64,000 nt of DNA from assembly GCF_016757215.1 (NCBI RefSeq), contig NZ_JAESIY010000002.1, positions 310,001-374,000 of the forward strand, read 5' to 3'. A model generated the notes under the pieces. That model made no database searches and was not told the origin of the DNA. It saw nothing but the letters and a program-made list of their open reading frames with translations. This document shows positions 17,432 to 26,382 of the stretch, one piece after another. Within the stretch, counting starts at the first letter, position 1. Each line of letters opens with the position of its first letter. Both the position numbers and the translations under genes were made by a program. The DNA comes from Fulvivirga sediminis. GTDB taxonomy: Bacteria; Bacteroidota; Bacteroidia; Cytophagales; Cyclobacteriaceae.

Positions 17432-20400
17432 TCATATAGAATCATTAACAATAGGGAGTTCTATAAAAAAGGAAGTGCCAGAATTTTGTTCAGTTTCGAA
17501 CCAAATCTTACCTCCAGCGTGCTCCACCCCATGTTTCGCTATGGCTAGTCCTATGCCGGAGCCTGTTTCCTTGGTGCTGAAGTTAGGTATAAAAATTTTG
17601 TTATGTATGTCTTCGTCTATTCCAGGCCCATTATCCTTTATTTCTAATAACGCCTTTTGCTTGCTCAAAATAGTAAGCTGGATCAATATAGTGATATCAT
17701 GCTCCTCACAAGCCTGTATAGCATTAATAATTATATTAGAAATAATGCGCCCCATGAGCTGTTCATCGCCACGTGTATATACTTCCTGGCTGGGCATTTC
17801 TAAGCTTATGGTAGTATTTTCAGTATTTCCCAACAAGTCTACGGTCTGCTTCACCACTTTTGCTAATTCATATATCTCATTTTCTGGAATAGGCATTTTT
17901 GCAAATGAGCTAAAAGATGAGGCAATATCATTGAGTGTATCCACCTGTACTAATAAGCTTTTCAGGGGCTTCTCAAAAGCATCTTGCTGCAAAGTACCCT
18001 CGAGCCTACGACTCAGGTGCTGTAGAGTAAGCTTCATAGGAGTTAAAGGATTTTTAATCTCATGAGCCACTTGCTGCGCTATCTCTCTCCAGGCTGATTC
18101 CTTTTCTGTTCTAGCCAATGCCTTTTTACTTTCTTCTAAATTGACTAGCATACGGTTATATTCACTCACCATCAGACCTATTTCATCGTCAGACTTCCAT
18201 GTGAGAGGCTCATTGAAGCCCGTTAATGTAGTCTTTTTTAGCTTTTGAGTAATAAGTACTAATGGAAAAGTGAGCCACTTAGCGGCCAGATATGATACTA
18301 ACAAAAATATGATAAAGATAACCGAAAATATATTCATTATATTGGTAAGCACCTCTACCTGATTTTGCTGAATGGTGTACTCAGACTGAAAGAAAGGAAT
18401 ACTCAAAATACCTATAAGCTTGCCACTTTCAAAAGATTTAATGGCATAAAAAGTACTGTTAAAATTCAGCTTACCTACCGATTCCCTGGTAACATAAGCA
18501 TTCTCCCCTTGCTCTTTAATCTTAGCAATTGCTCTTGGGTTAATATACTGTGAGAGCAAATCATTCTCATAAATTAAAGGTTGACTGCTTCCTAAAAGTT
18601 TTCCCCAGGTACTAAAAAGGTTGACGTCTACGCCCGCATATTTTGACACTTCTGAGAGTTTACCTCTCAAATCATCTTTATCAGAGCCTAAACTTGCAAT
18701 ATAGTTATTAAGCTCATCGCTAAGGTTATTACTTATACTTTCGGCCTTTCTGTAATACTCCTCATTTACTTCCTTTTTAAAGGATGAATTAATAACACTC
18801 AATGTTGTAATACTTACTGCAATAAGAGGAAGAAAAAAAGCAGCATTGAGATATAACTGTATTCTGGCTGAATAATTAAGAGTGATTCTCTGAAAACTGA
18901 AATAAATGGCAAAGCATACCATAATAAGTATTAGCGTAAATACCTGCAAAAGGAACAAAAAAGAGAAGTTACTGAAAATATCTGATGAAGGATGATTATT
19001 AGAGCTGATCACAATAATTCTTCCCTGATTATCTCTAATGGCCAGGTGCCTAAACCCTGCATAAGAAAAACCACCCTCAAAAAGATCTTTGTCCTTTAAA
19101 AACTCAGTCTCAAAATCAGTAATGTAGTTAAAATCACCTGAATGGTAAGTAATTTCATCCTGTGAAAACACGGCGTAGCTATAATTAGAATTTTGATAAG
19201 GCGATAGAAATCTGTTGTCTACTAATAGTTCTGGATATACGTTATCCGGGATAATTCTTTTCAGATTTAGGTTAATGACAATGTAACCCACCACTACACC
19301 TCTCTTCTTCACTTCTATAAAATCAACATATCTTTTTGAAGCATTCAACCCCAGCCGATTAATGAAGTATATTCCTTCATACCCTGTCTTATACTCCTCT
19401 ACATTCAACCTGTCAACCTCTTCGGGGCTGAGAGGCGTTTCATATGGTTCAAAAGGATTTCCGTTAGCATTGTATAAATAGATCTGAACATCATACTTAT
19501 CAAAATAGCTTCCCAGATACACCTGTCTAATTTTGGATTTCACCACTTCCTTAGACAGAAATGGACTAGAAAGACGACCTTGAATGAATAAGTCTTCTCT
19601 TACACTAAAATTAACTTCTGAAAGCAGGTACTCCGCTAGGTTGTCATTTTCAATTAGAAATTGATTGGCAAATTTCAGCTTTCTCTCCGTCTCTTGTTCA
19701 TTTTCAAAATTATAAATAGCCAAAGCTCCGATAATAGCAGATGCTATAAGAAAAGTGAAGAAATAAAGAAAGGTATTATAACTTAGTTTTACAGCATAAG
19801 AGGGCAGGCCTGTAAACACTAACACCAAAAATAAAACTACACCTATAGACAAGCTATAGATAAAAAGCTGCCCTAGCAAAATATTTACCACAGCAAATAA
19901 AAAGACACCTACCGAAAAGCATACAAACAATTCCTTCTTGCCTTTACACAAAGATAAAATATATTTATACGCTACATGATAAAGCAAGAAAGTGATAGAT
20001 GCTCCAATAACAAAAATCAAGAAAACGGTTGTTCTCTGGATGTCAAAATTAACCCCTTGATTTATATCAAAGCTTACCTGAGAATTATGGTATATGGTTT
20101 GAAAAACTAAGTATTGAAAATGAAATACTAGCAATACGAAGCTAGCAAATAACACCATGGCCGTTAGCCTTACTCCGTTACTCAGTGATTTTATTCTAGT
20201 AATAATATCTAATTCATAATAACTGAAATAGCAGTACAGTGAAATTATAAAAAGAAATAACAGGTTTAGCAATAAATCTCCGAAAGAAGCATTAATGCTT
20301 GAAGATGCAAAATTTCTAGAATCAAATAATTCAAGATCAACCATTCGTTGAGGAAAATTCATGAATAACATAAAACCTCTTAACAAAACAAGCAAAGTTG

Positions 20401-21124
20401 CCAATATCAGCAAAGCTTTATAAGGATATCCTTTTGCCTTTATATACCAGCTCAGTGATAAAGCAAAAAACACTAAAAATACACATCCAAATACAAATAA
20501 AATAGTAATGATATAATTTAATGACGTTTGAGGGGCTGAGTAATCATCATCAAGTATAACCCTAAACAAACATTCTTTATCATTTAAATATACGCCTGTT
20601 CCTCGCTGGTCTACCCGGTCTAAAATATCTAATTGCTCACTAGAGAAGATATCAGTATTAAAACCCGAATGCACATAATTATTATCTATTTTATAAGAAC
20701 TATGTAGCATGATTATGCCGTAAATTTCATAATCACTATTCTGTATTTGCCATTTTCTAGAAAGGTATTTCTTACGCAAAGTACTGATAAGCTTGTAGGT
20801 ATAATCTCCTCTTAGCTGTCTGTATTCCGGTACATATCGGTAATCTGACCAATAGACCAATCTACCTGCATTAAAAACGTAAAATGCATGCTTGCCCACA
20901 GGCATTTCAGTAAACAAAAGCTCATCCTCCTGCTCCAAAGTGGCCAAAATAGGCACCACCTCCCGTTGCAAGTCCAGTACCTCGGACTCCAAGTTCTCCT
21001 CTATTTGATTGATATGATCATCAAGCTGAATATCAGCCCTACCAAAAAAGAAATATAGCGTTGCACTTATGCAAAAACAGCACAATGCAGATACCAAAAG
21101 GGGGTATTTTAACCTTATAAACAA
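17432..21124 (-). CDS. NtrY-like membrane sensor histidine kinase
   Basis: 1230 residues, unusually long. An N-terminal membrane segment and a sensor part (to about 200) precede a cluster of roughly eight hydrophobic segments (about 205-460), a large extracytoplasmic part, two more spans (about 735-800), another sensor loop and a span near 950 leading into a HAMP-like region. The HisKA H-box AHEIKNPLTPMK places the phosphorylated His at about 1021; the HATPase has N-box SNIIINAIQA (near 1130), DNGPGID and GSGIGLAIAKHGVEHAGG. It is expected to sense envelope conditions and signal to a response regulator, but none is adjacent. The layout resembles NtrY. Codon use looks like that of its neighbours. 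Confidence 0.88.
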   Translation of the reverse strand: MFIRLKYPLLVSALCCFCISATLYFFFGRADIQLDDHINQIEENLESEVLDLQREVVPILATLEQEDELLFTEMPVGKHAFYVFNAGRLVYWSDYRYVPEYRQLRGDYTYKLISTLRKKYLSRKWQIQNSDYEIYGIIMLHSSYKIDNNYVHSGFNTDIFSSEQLDILDRVDQRGTGVYLNDKECLFRVILDDDYSAPQTSLNYIITILFVFGCVFLVFFALSLSWYIKAKGYPYKALLILATLLVLLRGFMLFMNFPQRMVDLELFDSRNFASSSINASFGDLLLNLLFLFIISLYCYFSYYELDIITRIKSLSNGVRLTAMVLFASFVLLVFHFQYLVFQTIYHNSQVSFDINQGVNFDIQRTTVFLIFVIGASITFLLYHVAYKYILSLCKGKKELFVCFSVGVFLFAVVNILLGQLFIYSLSIGVVLFLVLVFTGLPSYAVKLSYNTFLYFFTFLIASAIIGALAIYNFENEQETERKLKFANQFLIENDNLAEYLLSEVNFSVREDLFIQGRLSSPFLSKEVVKSKIRQVYLGSYFDKYDVQIYLYNANGNPFEPYETPLSPEEVDRLNVEEYKTGYEGIYFINRLGLNASKRYVDFIEVKKRGVVVGYIVINLNLKRIIPDNVYPELLVDNRFLSPYQNSNYSYAVFSQDEITYHSGDFNYITDFETEFLKDKDLFEGGFSYAGFRHLAIRDNQGRIIVISSNNHPSSDIFSNFSFLFLLQVFTLILIMVCFAIYFSFQRITLNYSARIQLYLNAAFFLPLIAVSITTLSVINSSFKKEVNEEYYRKAESISNNLSDELNNYIASLGSDKDDLRGKLSEVSKYAGVDVNLFSTWGKLLGSSQPLIYENDLLSQYINPRAIAKIKEQGENAYVTRESVGKLNFNSTFYAIKSFESGKLIGILSIPFFQSEYTIQQNQVEVLTNIMNIFSVIFIIFLLVSYLAAKWLTFPLVLITQKLKKTTLTGFNEPLTWKSDDEIGLMVSEYNRMLVNLEESKKALARTEKESAWREIAQQVAHEIKNPLTPMKLTLQHLSRRLEGTLQQDAFEKPLKSLLVQVDTLNDIASSFSSFAKMPIPENEIYELAKVVKQTVDLLGNTENTTISLEMPSQEVYTRGDEQLMGRIISNIIINAIQACEEHDITILIQLTILSKQKALLEIKDNGPGIDEDIHNKIFIPNFSTKETGSGIGLAIAKHGVEHAGGKIWFETEQNSGTSFFIELPIVNDSI

Positions 21125-21222
21125 ATGATTAGAAATTCTTTGCTAACACTTAAATATAACGCATTTACTATCAATTAGCGTATTAAGCTGAAAGTCTAGT
21201 TAATGAATGATACTAAAACAAA

Positions 21223-21250
21223 AAAAGAAGGCTTAAATAAACCTTCTTTT
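21223..21250 (-). terminator. Intrinsic terminator at the end of the respiratory operon
   Basis: AAAAGAAGG (21223-21231) and CCTTCTTTT (21242-21250) form a 9-bp stem with a 10-base loop. Read on the minus strand the stem is followed by a long T run (TTTTTTTGTTTT including the arm). It lies 22 bases after the last gene of the act-cta operon. Confidence 0.8.
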
Positions 21251-21272
21251 AATATAAAAATTTCAATGACAT

Positions 21273-21551
21273 CTAAAATGCCACATGTCTTTTATTTGCT
21301 TCAGCCTTTGCATTTGCTTTACTTCTTTTATACCAAAAATATCCCACCACAGAAATAAGAATATAAGGCATTACAAACAGATACAATATACCGAAGTTTA
21401 AGCCCGCCCCTATGCCAATTTCGCCATTACTAACATTATTCTCCACGGTCGCTCTACACATAGCGCATTGAGCTGCTGCAGGTATTATACTGGTCAATAA
21501 CATAAGACAGGGAAGTGCTAAATATTTAATCATCTTATTCATCAAAAACAT
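21273..21551 (-). CDS. Small membrane protein with periplasmic CxxC motif
   Basis: 92 residues (89 if translation starts at the second Met, 21542). Signal peptide to about PAAA, then CAMC right after the cleavage region, a short glycine-rich stretch, one membrane span (about 52-72) and a basic tail. The Cys pair would face the periplasm, where it could bind copper or take part in thiol exchange. It is the last gene of the respiratory operon, after a SCO-like and a DUF420 gene, which points to oxidase assembly; this is inference from position. Similar small proteins occur at this place in other Bacteroidota, from memory. Confidence 0.7.
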   Translation of the reverse strand: MFLMNKMIKYLALPCLMLLTSIIPAAAQCAMCRATVENNVSNGEIGIGAGLNFGILYLFVMPYILISVVGYFWYKRSKANAKAEANKRHVAF

Positions 21552-21574
21552 AACAGATCTAGATTAAAAAGAGT

Positions 21575-22105
21575 TTACGTGTAATAAGGGCTAATCATTA
21601 CATACACTACTACACCCGTAATAGCTACATATAGCCATATAGGATAAGTGATTCTAGCCAATCTCCTATGAGCATCAAATCGTGCAGATAACGCTCTTAC
21701 AAAAGTGAACAATACCAATGGAATAACAGCTACCGAAAGTAAAATATGAGTAATCAATATGAAGTAATAAATATACTTGATCATTCCTTCTCCACCGAAG
21801 GCCGTAGAATCACTGGTCATATGATATGCTACATACATAACCAAAAAAGAGGCAGAAAGACCTATGGATACTTTCATTAAGGATTCATGAAGCTTAATAT
21901 TCCTTTGCTTTATTGCAACCAACCCTGCAATAAGCACTAATGCTGTCAAGCCATTAATACTTGCATAAATTGGGGGTAAAAAAGAAAAATCGTATCCTTC
22001 AATTTTAACCTTGAACAAAACCGCTACTGCTACAGGAATAACAATAGACAAAGCCACAATTAACTTTTTATACTTTACCTCTTTATTAATTGTCTCCGTT
22101 TTCAT
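21575..22105 (-). CDS. DUF420 membrane protein (CtaM/YozB-like oxidase assembly factor)
   Basis: 176 residues with five membrane segments. PPIYASINGLTALVLIAG, IKLHESLMKVSIGLSASFLVMYV and HILLSVAVIPLVLFTFVRA match DUF420 (YozB), whose Staphylococcus member CtaM is needed for aa3 oxidase activity. Conserved His residues in the spans are present. It starts 20 bases inside the 3' end of the SCO-like gene, so translation is coupled. A role in assembling the upstream-encoded oxidase is inferred from the family and the operon. Confidence 0.88.
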   Translation of the reverse strand: MKTETINKEVKYKKLIVALSIVIPVAVAVLFKVKIEGYDFSFLPPIYASINGLTALVLIAGLVAIKQRNIKLHESLMKVSIGLSASFLVMYVAYHMTSDSTAFGGEGMIKYIYYFILITHILLSVAVIPLVLFTFVRALSARFDAHRRLARITYPIWLYVAITGVVVYVMISPYYT

Positions 22106-22610
22106 TTAAAATCTTTAATTCCACTATTAGTCTGTCTTGCTCATCTAAATCAGTACCATAATAACCTCGTATTCTCCGTTGGCTATCTACTAGTACATAC
22201 TGATTCGATTGATCTGTCAAATACCCACATTGTATAAAAGACATGAATTCATTTTTTACAACCGTAATTTCGGTGTCTTCAAGTTCCAATGGAGCATTAG
22301 CATATACCACAAAGTTCGGCATTTGTTCTTTAAAACTATCTTTTAACCTATTAATTTGATTAGTCAATTCAGTTTTATCACTTATGCCATTTTCAAATAG
22401 AAAGGCTAACTGGCCCTTTCCCTCTACAAATAATGAGTCTGACAAATAAAAAGGAGACTTAGCCTTGTCACAGGTACTTATACTTCCCTCATCCTGATAA
22501 TATAAAGGAATATCAAACTCGTTTTTACCAAACATCTTCAAAAACAAGAATATAAACACCGGAATAGCTAAGGTAATAATGAGAAAAGTAATTTTAATAA
22601 ATCTGCTCAT
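22086..22610 (-). CDS. SCO-like thioredoxin-fold protein lacking the copper site
   Basis: 174 residues from MSRFIKI; an in-frame ATG at 22661 is rejected because the extra codons would run through a terminator-like hairpin. One N-terminal span (about 5-25), then an extracytoplasmic part. The C-terminal stretch YVLVDSQRRIRGYYGTDLDE reads like the end of SCO1/SenC (LID..GrIRGyYd), and the middle fits the fold, but where SCO has CxxxC this protein has ENGISD, and the third ligand His before YVLVD is also absent. SCO proteins deliver copper to the CuA site. This one may be a scaffold or redox partner. It sits just downstream of the subunit IV gene. Confidence 0.7.
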   Translation of the reverse strand: MSRFIKITFLIITLAIPVFIFLFLKMFGKNEFDIPLYYQDEGSISTCDKAKSPFYLSDSLFVEGKGQLAFLFENGISDKTELTNQINRLKDSFKEQMPNFVVYANAPLELEDTEITVVKNEFMSFIQCGYLTDQSNQYVLVDSQRRIRGYYGTDLDEQDRLIVELKILNENGDN

Positions 22611-22626
22611 AAAGCTATAATATAAA

Positions 22627-22658
22627 ATAAGGCTAGGGTAAATTACCACTAGCCTTAT
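22627..22658 (-). terminator. Hairpin between the oxidase genes and the assembly genes
   Basis: ATAAGGCTAG (22627-22636) and CTAGCCTTAT (22649-22658) are perfect 10-bp arms, with a further GGTAA/TTACC inside the loop. The minus-strand tail is TTTATATTATA. It sits 24 bases after the subunit IV stop and would reduce transcription into the SCO-like, DUF420 and CxxC genes. Confidence 0.65.
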
Positions 22659-22681
22659 CATTCTAAATATTTTTTATTACT

Positions 22682-23020
22682 CTAGTTTAAATATCTGACA
22701 TCAAAAATGGCAGTACCTTCATATAAGAAAGCTATCAGCATCCACACTACAAAAATAAGAGGGATGATAATTGACCATATTAATGATTTAGTTTCATACT
22801 TGAGGTGCATAAACTCAGATACAATGTAAAAGGCCTTAACAATCGTCATAGCTACGAATATAGCTATCCTTAAAGTGGCCATCTCCAAAGGAATCGTAAA
22901 AGCTATAATAAATTCTAATATTGTAATCAGGGCCAGTATTCCTGCTGTTTTCCAAATCTTTTGGATTTTCTTCTTATCAGCAGGTTGTACCTGAACGTGT
23001 GATGTTTCTTCTGCGTGCAT
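22682..23020 (-). CDS. Cytochrome c oxidase subunit IV (prokaryotic COX4/CtaF type)
   Basis: 112 residues with three membrane segments (about 27-47, 52-72, 84-103). The LRIAIFVAMTIVKAFYIVSEFMHLKYE segment is typical of bacterial COX4-like small subunits, which stabilise the CuB site during assembly. It follows the longer subunit III gene by 19 bases and precedes a hairpin. Confidence 0.88.
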   Translation of the reverse strand: MHAEETSHVQVQPADKKKIQKIWKTAGILALITILEFIIAFTIPLEMATLRIAIFVAMTIVKAFYIVSEFMHLKYETKSLIWSIIIPLIFVVWMLIAFLYEGTAIFDVRYLN

Positions 23021-23039
23021 ATTTAAATATTTTTAAAGC

Positions 23040-23810
23040 TTAAACCAGATAAAAGAATGTGAATACAAAAACCCATACAAGGTCTACAAAGTGCCAGTAA
23101 AGACCTACCTTCTCCACCATTTCGTAACTTCCTCTTTTATCATATACTCCTTTTATAGTATTGTAATAAATCAAAAAGTTTAAAACCACACCACTAAATA
23201 CGTGAGTACCGTGGAATCCTGTAATAAAGAAGAAAAAGTCTGCAAAATCAGTCGGTCCATATTGATTAACGCTTAAGTTCGCTCCAAAAATAGTTTTTTC
23301 TACCCAAGAACCATTAACCAAAAACTTCATAGCAGTACCAGAATCTGTTCCTACTATATAGTGAGTCCACTCCCAAGCTTGACAACCTAAGAACACTAAA
23401 CCACCTATTATAGTCCAAAGCATCCATTTTTCAACAGCCTTTCTATCCATTCTATGGCCAGCTTCTACGCCTAACACCATAGTAACACTACTCATAATCA
23501 GGATAAAGGTCATAATTCCTACAAATACTAGCGGCAAATCGTAACCATGTAAAAATGGAACCGCATTAAAAACTTTTTCAGGTACTGGCCAGTATTCGTT
23601 AGAAAAAGTAAAGTCTGCCATATCTCCAGGGTATGCCTTATGAGCTGACCTTACCATTCCGTAGGTTATAAGCAAAGCAGAAAAGGTAAATGCGTCTGAC
23701 AGTAAGAAAAACCACATCATGAGTTTTCCATAACTTGCCTTAAACGGTGACTGCCCGCCATCCCAAATACTCCTCTTTGGGCCATCAATTGTCTGTGTGG
23801 TAGTTGACAT
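23040..23810 (-). CDS. Cytochrome c oxidase subunit III (longer copy)
   Basis: 256 residues, seven membrane segments. The end GFHGTHVFSGVVLNFLIYYN followed by VGLYWHFVDLVWVFVFTFFYL is the conserved COX3 signature (WHFVDxVW). It is the second of two adjacent subunit III genes; this one has full length for a seven-span COX3, the other is shorter. It resides in the inner membrane next to subunit I. Gaps to its neighbours are 17 and 19 bases. Confidence 0.92.
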   Translation of the reverse strand: MSTTTQTIDGPKRSIWDGGQSPFKASYGKLMMWFFLLSDAFTFSALLITYGMVRSAHKAYPGDMADFTFSNEYWPVPEKVFNAVPFLHGYDLPLVFVGIMTFILIMSSVTMVLGVEAGHRMDRKAVEKWMLWTIIGGLVFLGCQAWEWTHYIVGTDSGTAMKFLVNGSWVEKTIFGANLSVNQYGPTDFADFFFFITGFHGTHVFSGVVLNFLIYYNTIKGVYDKRGSYEMVEKVGLYWHFVDLVWVFVFTFFYLV

Positions 23811-23827
23811 AATGATACTTTAAATCT

Positions 23828-24421
23828 CTAATTATGATTCAATAATAAAAATATAAATAAATAAATCCATAGGCCTCCTAAAAAATGCCAATAGGTCATA
23901 CACATTTGTAACCTATTTAAATTTTTAGAATGTACCTTGTACTTAAAAGTTGATACTAACGATACTAGCAGAACGATCATACCACTTACTAGGTGCACTA
24001 CATGCAACCCTACTAATACAATTAGAAAGGATACAGAAACATTATTTCCCACAAAGTGATATCCCTCTTCTGCTAATACTTTCCATCCGTGATACTGAGC
24101 AGCAGTAAATAATAGACCCAAAATAGTCGTAATAATTATAGCTACTTTAACCATATCCAGATTATCCTTCTTGGCTGCTAAATAAGCCCAGTGCATGGTA
24201 ATACTACTCACCGCTATTAATGCTGTAGAATACCAAAATGTTTGTGGTAACTCAAATACAAGCCAGTTTCCTTCCGCTTGTCTTACTATATAAGCACTAG
24301 TAAGTGCTGCAAAAACCATTACCACCGTAATCATGAACAGCCACAATGCAAACTTTTGAGGATGCATTGACAGCGTTTTTTTCGGTTCTTCTATTATCTT
24401 AAAATCACTCGTCATCTCCAT
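23828..24421 (-). CDS. Cytochrome c oxidase subunit III-like protein (shorter copy)
   Basis: 197 residues, five membrane segments, matching the five-span COX3/CyoC type. Landmarks: TFWYSTALIAVSSITMHWAYLAAK, AAQYHGWKVL, VLVGLHVVHLVSGM and TYWHFLGGLWIYLFIFLLL, the WHF motif being that of COX3. The start lies 5 bases after ctaB. Having two COX3-family genes side by side is common in Bacteroidota act-cta operons, from memory; whether both are in one complex is not known from sequence. Confidence 0.9.
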   Translation of the reverse strand: MEMTSDFKIIEEPKKTLSMHPQKFALWLFMITVVMVFAALTSAYIVRQAEGNWLVFELPQTFWYSTALIAVSSITMHWAYLAAKKDNLDMVKVAIIITTILGLLFTAAQYHGWKVLAEEGYHFVGNNVSVSFLIVLVGLHVVHLVSGMIVLLVSLVSTFKYKVHSKNLNRLQMCMTYWHFLGGLWIYLFIFLLLNHN

Positions 24422-24426
24422 CTATC

Positions 24427-25332
24427 TTACAATTTATCCAGCAAATATGCTATTTGCACTATTGGTAAATACAAAAACGAACCAAACATTATTCTCAATG
24501 CTGACTTTCTATTTCCATGACGCATGTGAGAAAATGTTTGAGCTAAAAATAACACTCCAGATACCGTTACCACTATTGCAGAATCTATTCCAGTAATACC
24601 AAATTTCGCTGGCAACAAACCAAGAGGTATTAAAAACAAGGTATAAATCATAATCTGTATAGCGGTATTCATATCCTTCTTGCCTCCTGACGGCAAAAGC
24701 TTAAAACCTGCTTTCTTATAATCCTCGTCAGCTACCCATGCAATAGCCCAGAAATGAGGAAATTGCCATATAAATTGAATTCCAAATATTATAATTGCCT
24801 CGTAACTCAATTGGCCTGTAGCTGCTGTCCATCCAAGTAGTGGAGGCAAAGCACCTGGTATTGCTCCTACAAATACTGCTATCGGCCCTACTCTTTTTAA
24901 AGGGGTATACACAAAGCTATACAGTATCATTGATGCCACGGATAGCCAAACCGTTAGTCCATTAGTATAAATACTTAAGATCCAAAGGCCAGCTGCTGCA
25001 GTGAAAAAGCTTAAAATCACAGCTTCTGATATAGAAACCCTTCCTGTAGGAATAGGTCTATTCATGGTTCTTGACATCAACTTATCTAAATCCTTTTCTA
25101 TAATTTGATTTATTGTAACTGATGCGCCGGATACTAAAAAGCCTCCTAAGCATATAACCAACAAATTCTGCCAATTCAATGAACCTTGTGCTCCTAGCAC
25201 ATATCCAAATCCGCACGAGAAAGAAACTAATAGAGAAAGTCTGAACTTAAGCAGCTCAAACAAGCCTTTAGCTTTTTCAGCAAACAGATTAACTTTATAT
25301 GTAGAACTATTTACAAACATATCAATAATCAC
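24427..25332 (-). CDS. ctaB: Protoheme IX farnesyltransferase (heme O synthase)
   Basis: 301 residues, UbiA family with eight or nine spans. The two Asp-rich sites are NQIIEKDLDKLMSRTMNRPIP (first, DxxxD type) and DEDYKKAGFKLLP (second). It adds a farnesyl group to heme B making heme O. The gene begins directly after the ctaA stop (no spacer). It supplies heme to the oxidase encoded around it. Confidence 0.95.
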   Translation of the reverse strand: MIIDMFVNSSTYKVNLFAEKAKGLFELLKFRLSLLVSFSCGFGYVLGAQGSLNWQNLLVICLGGFLVSGASVTINQIIEKDLDKLMSRTMNRPIPTGRVSISEAVILSFFTAAAGLWILSIYTNGLTVWLSVASMILYSFVYTPLKRVGPIAVFVGAIPGALPPLLGWTAATGQLSYEAIIIFGIQFIWQFPHFWAIAWVADEDYKKAGFKLLPSGGKKDMNTAIQIMIYTLFLIPLGLLPAKFGITGIDSAIVVTVSGVLFLAQTFSHMRHGNRKSALRIMFGSFLYLPIVQIAYLLDKL

Positions 25333-26382
25333 TTAATGCCCTCTTTTTACAGAAAACTGTAAAAACAACAAGAACTCTAATCCAAATATTAAAGTACCTA
25401 ACAGTAAATGTACAGGCTGAACAGAGGCAGGTATGCCAAAGTATGCCATCACTATTCCTGTGAATATACTTAAAAACACCACTCCCAACAATGCATAAAC
25501 AAGTTTTGAAATAACATTCTTCTTCATCATATAAAACAACAACAAGCCATGTAATATCAATACAAGCCAGCTAAATGTTCTATGAACAATGAACTCCATT
25601 CCAAGCTCTCCAATCCAATTATGTCTATTAGCAGTCCCCATTTGGGCTGCTATCAAATCAATAGCTTCTCTTACCTGAGTACCCAAAAATATTTGAACTA
25701 CCCCTATAACCATACAAGCTACTAATATCGCTTTCAATTTAGTCCTACTATTATCGGCTAAATTAATATTAACTCTTTTTCCAGAAACAAAATATAGATA
25801 TACAAGAAAGGCTACCATTAGTATTGCCAAAAACATGTGTATCGTTATGGTCCAAGGAACCAGATTTGTAGATACTACAATAGAACCAAACCAAGCCTGA
25901 AACACGGTCAATACAAGTGATAATACTCCAAGTATCGCTATCGTTTTGCTTTCTTTGAAGAGCCTGAGTGAGAAAAAACAAGTAATAAGTATACAAAAAC
26001 CTATTACCACACCTGTTAATCTATTTATATACTCGACCCAAGTCTTATATTTATTAAAATCACTCTCTATGAGAATAGATTCATCGTTTAGAATCCTGTC
26101 CGCCGATTCATCGAAGCCAAAAGCTCTTAAATAACCAGCAAATTTTAAATTTTTCTCAGCACGTTTGCCTGAATAATACTCCTTGTAATTTGCAGGAAGC
26201 TGAGATTCCTCGGTTGGGGGTATCCATCTGCCCATACATTTAGGCCAGTCAGGACAGCCCATACCTGAGCCCGTACTACGTACAATGCCTCCTACCAGAA
26301 TCAATACGTATATTGCCACAAGAGTAATGAGGCTGAAACGGTGTAACAGCCCCATTTTCTTATTAGTGTCCTTTTCTGTCAT
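25333..26382 (-). CDS. ctaA: Heme A synthase (COX15/CtaA)
   Basis: 349 residues, eight spans. N-terminal GGIVRSTGSGMGCPDWPKC carries the paired Cys in the first extracytoplasmic loop, followed by EYINRLTG (catalytic Glu) and His residues in IHMFLA, VHRTFSW and VHLLLG for the two hemes. It oxidises heme O to heme A. The start overlaps the ctaD end by 20 bases, so translation is coupled. A gene next to ctaB in the same operon confirms that the oxidase carries heme A. Confidence 0.95.
   Translation of the reverse strand: MTEKDTNKKMGLLHRFSLITLVAIYVLILVGGIVRSTGSGMGCPDWPKCMGRWIPPTEESQLPANYKEYYSGKRAEKNLKFAGYLRAFGFDESADRILNDESILIESDFNKYKTWVEYINRLTGVVIGFCILITCFFSLRLFKESKTIAILGVLSLVLTVFQAWFGSIVVSTNLVPWTITIHMFLAILMVAFLVYLYFVSGKRVNINLADNSRTKLKAILVACMVIGVVQIFLGTQVREAIDLIAAQMGTANRHNWIGELGMEFIVHRTFSWLVLILHGLLLFYMMKKNVISKLVYALLGVVFLSIFTGIVMAYFGIPASVQPVHLLLGTLIFGLEFLLFLQFSVKRGH

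Noticed and set aside
22611-22661. Longer start of the SCO-like gene at 22661
   Set aside because: The extra 17 codons run through a strong hairpin and do not look like a signal peptide; MSRFIKI at 22610 gives a normal N-terminus.
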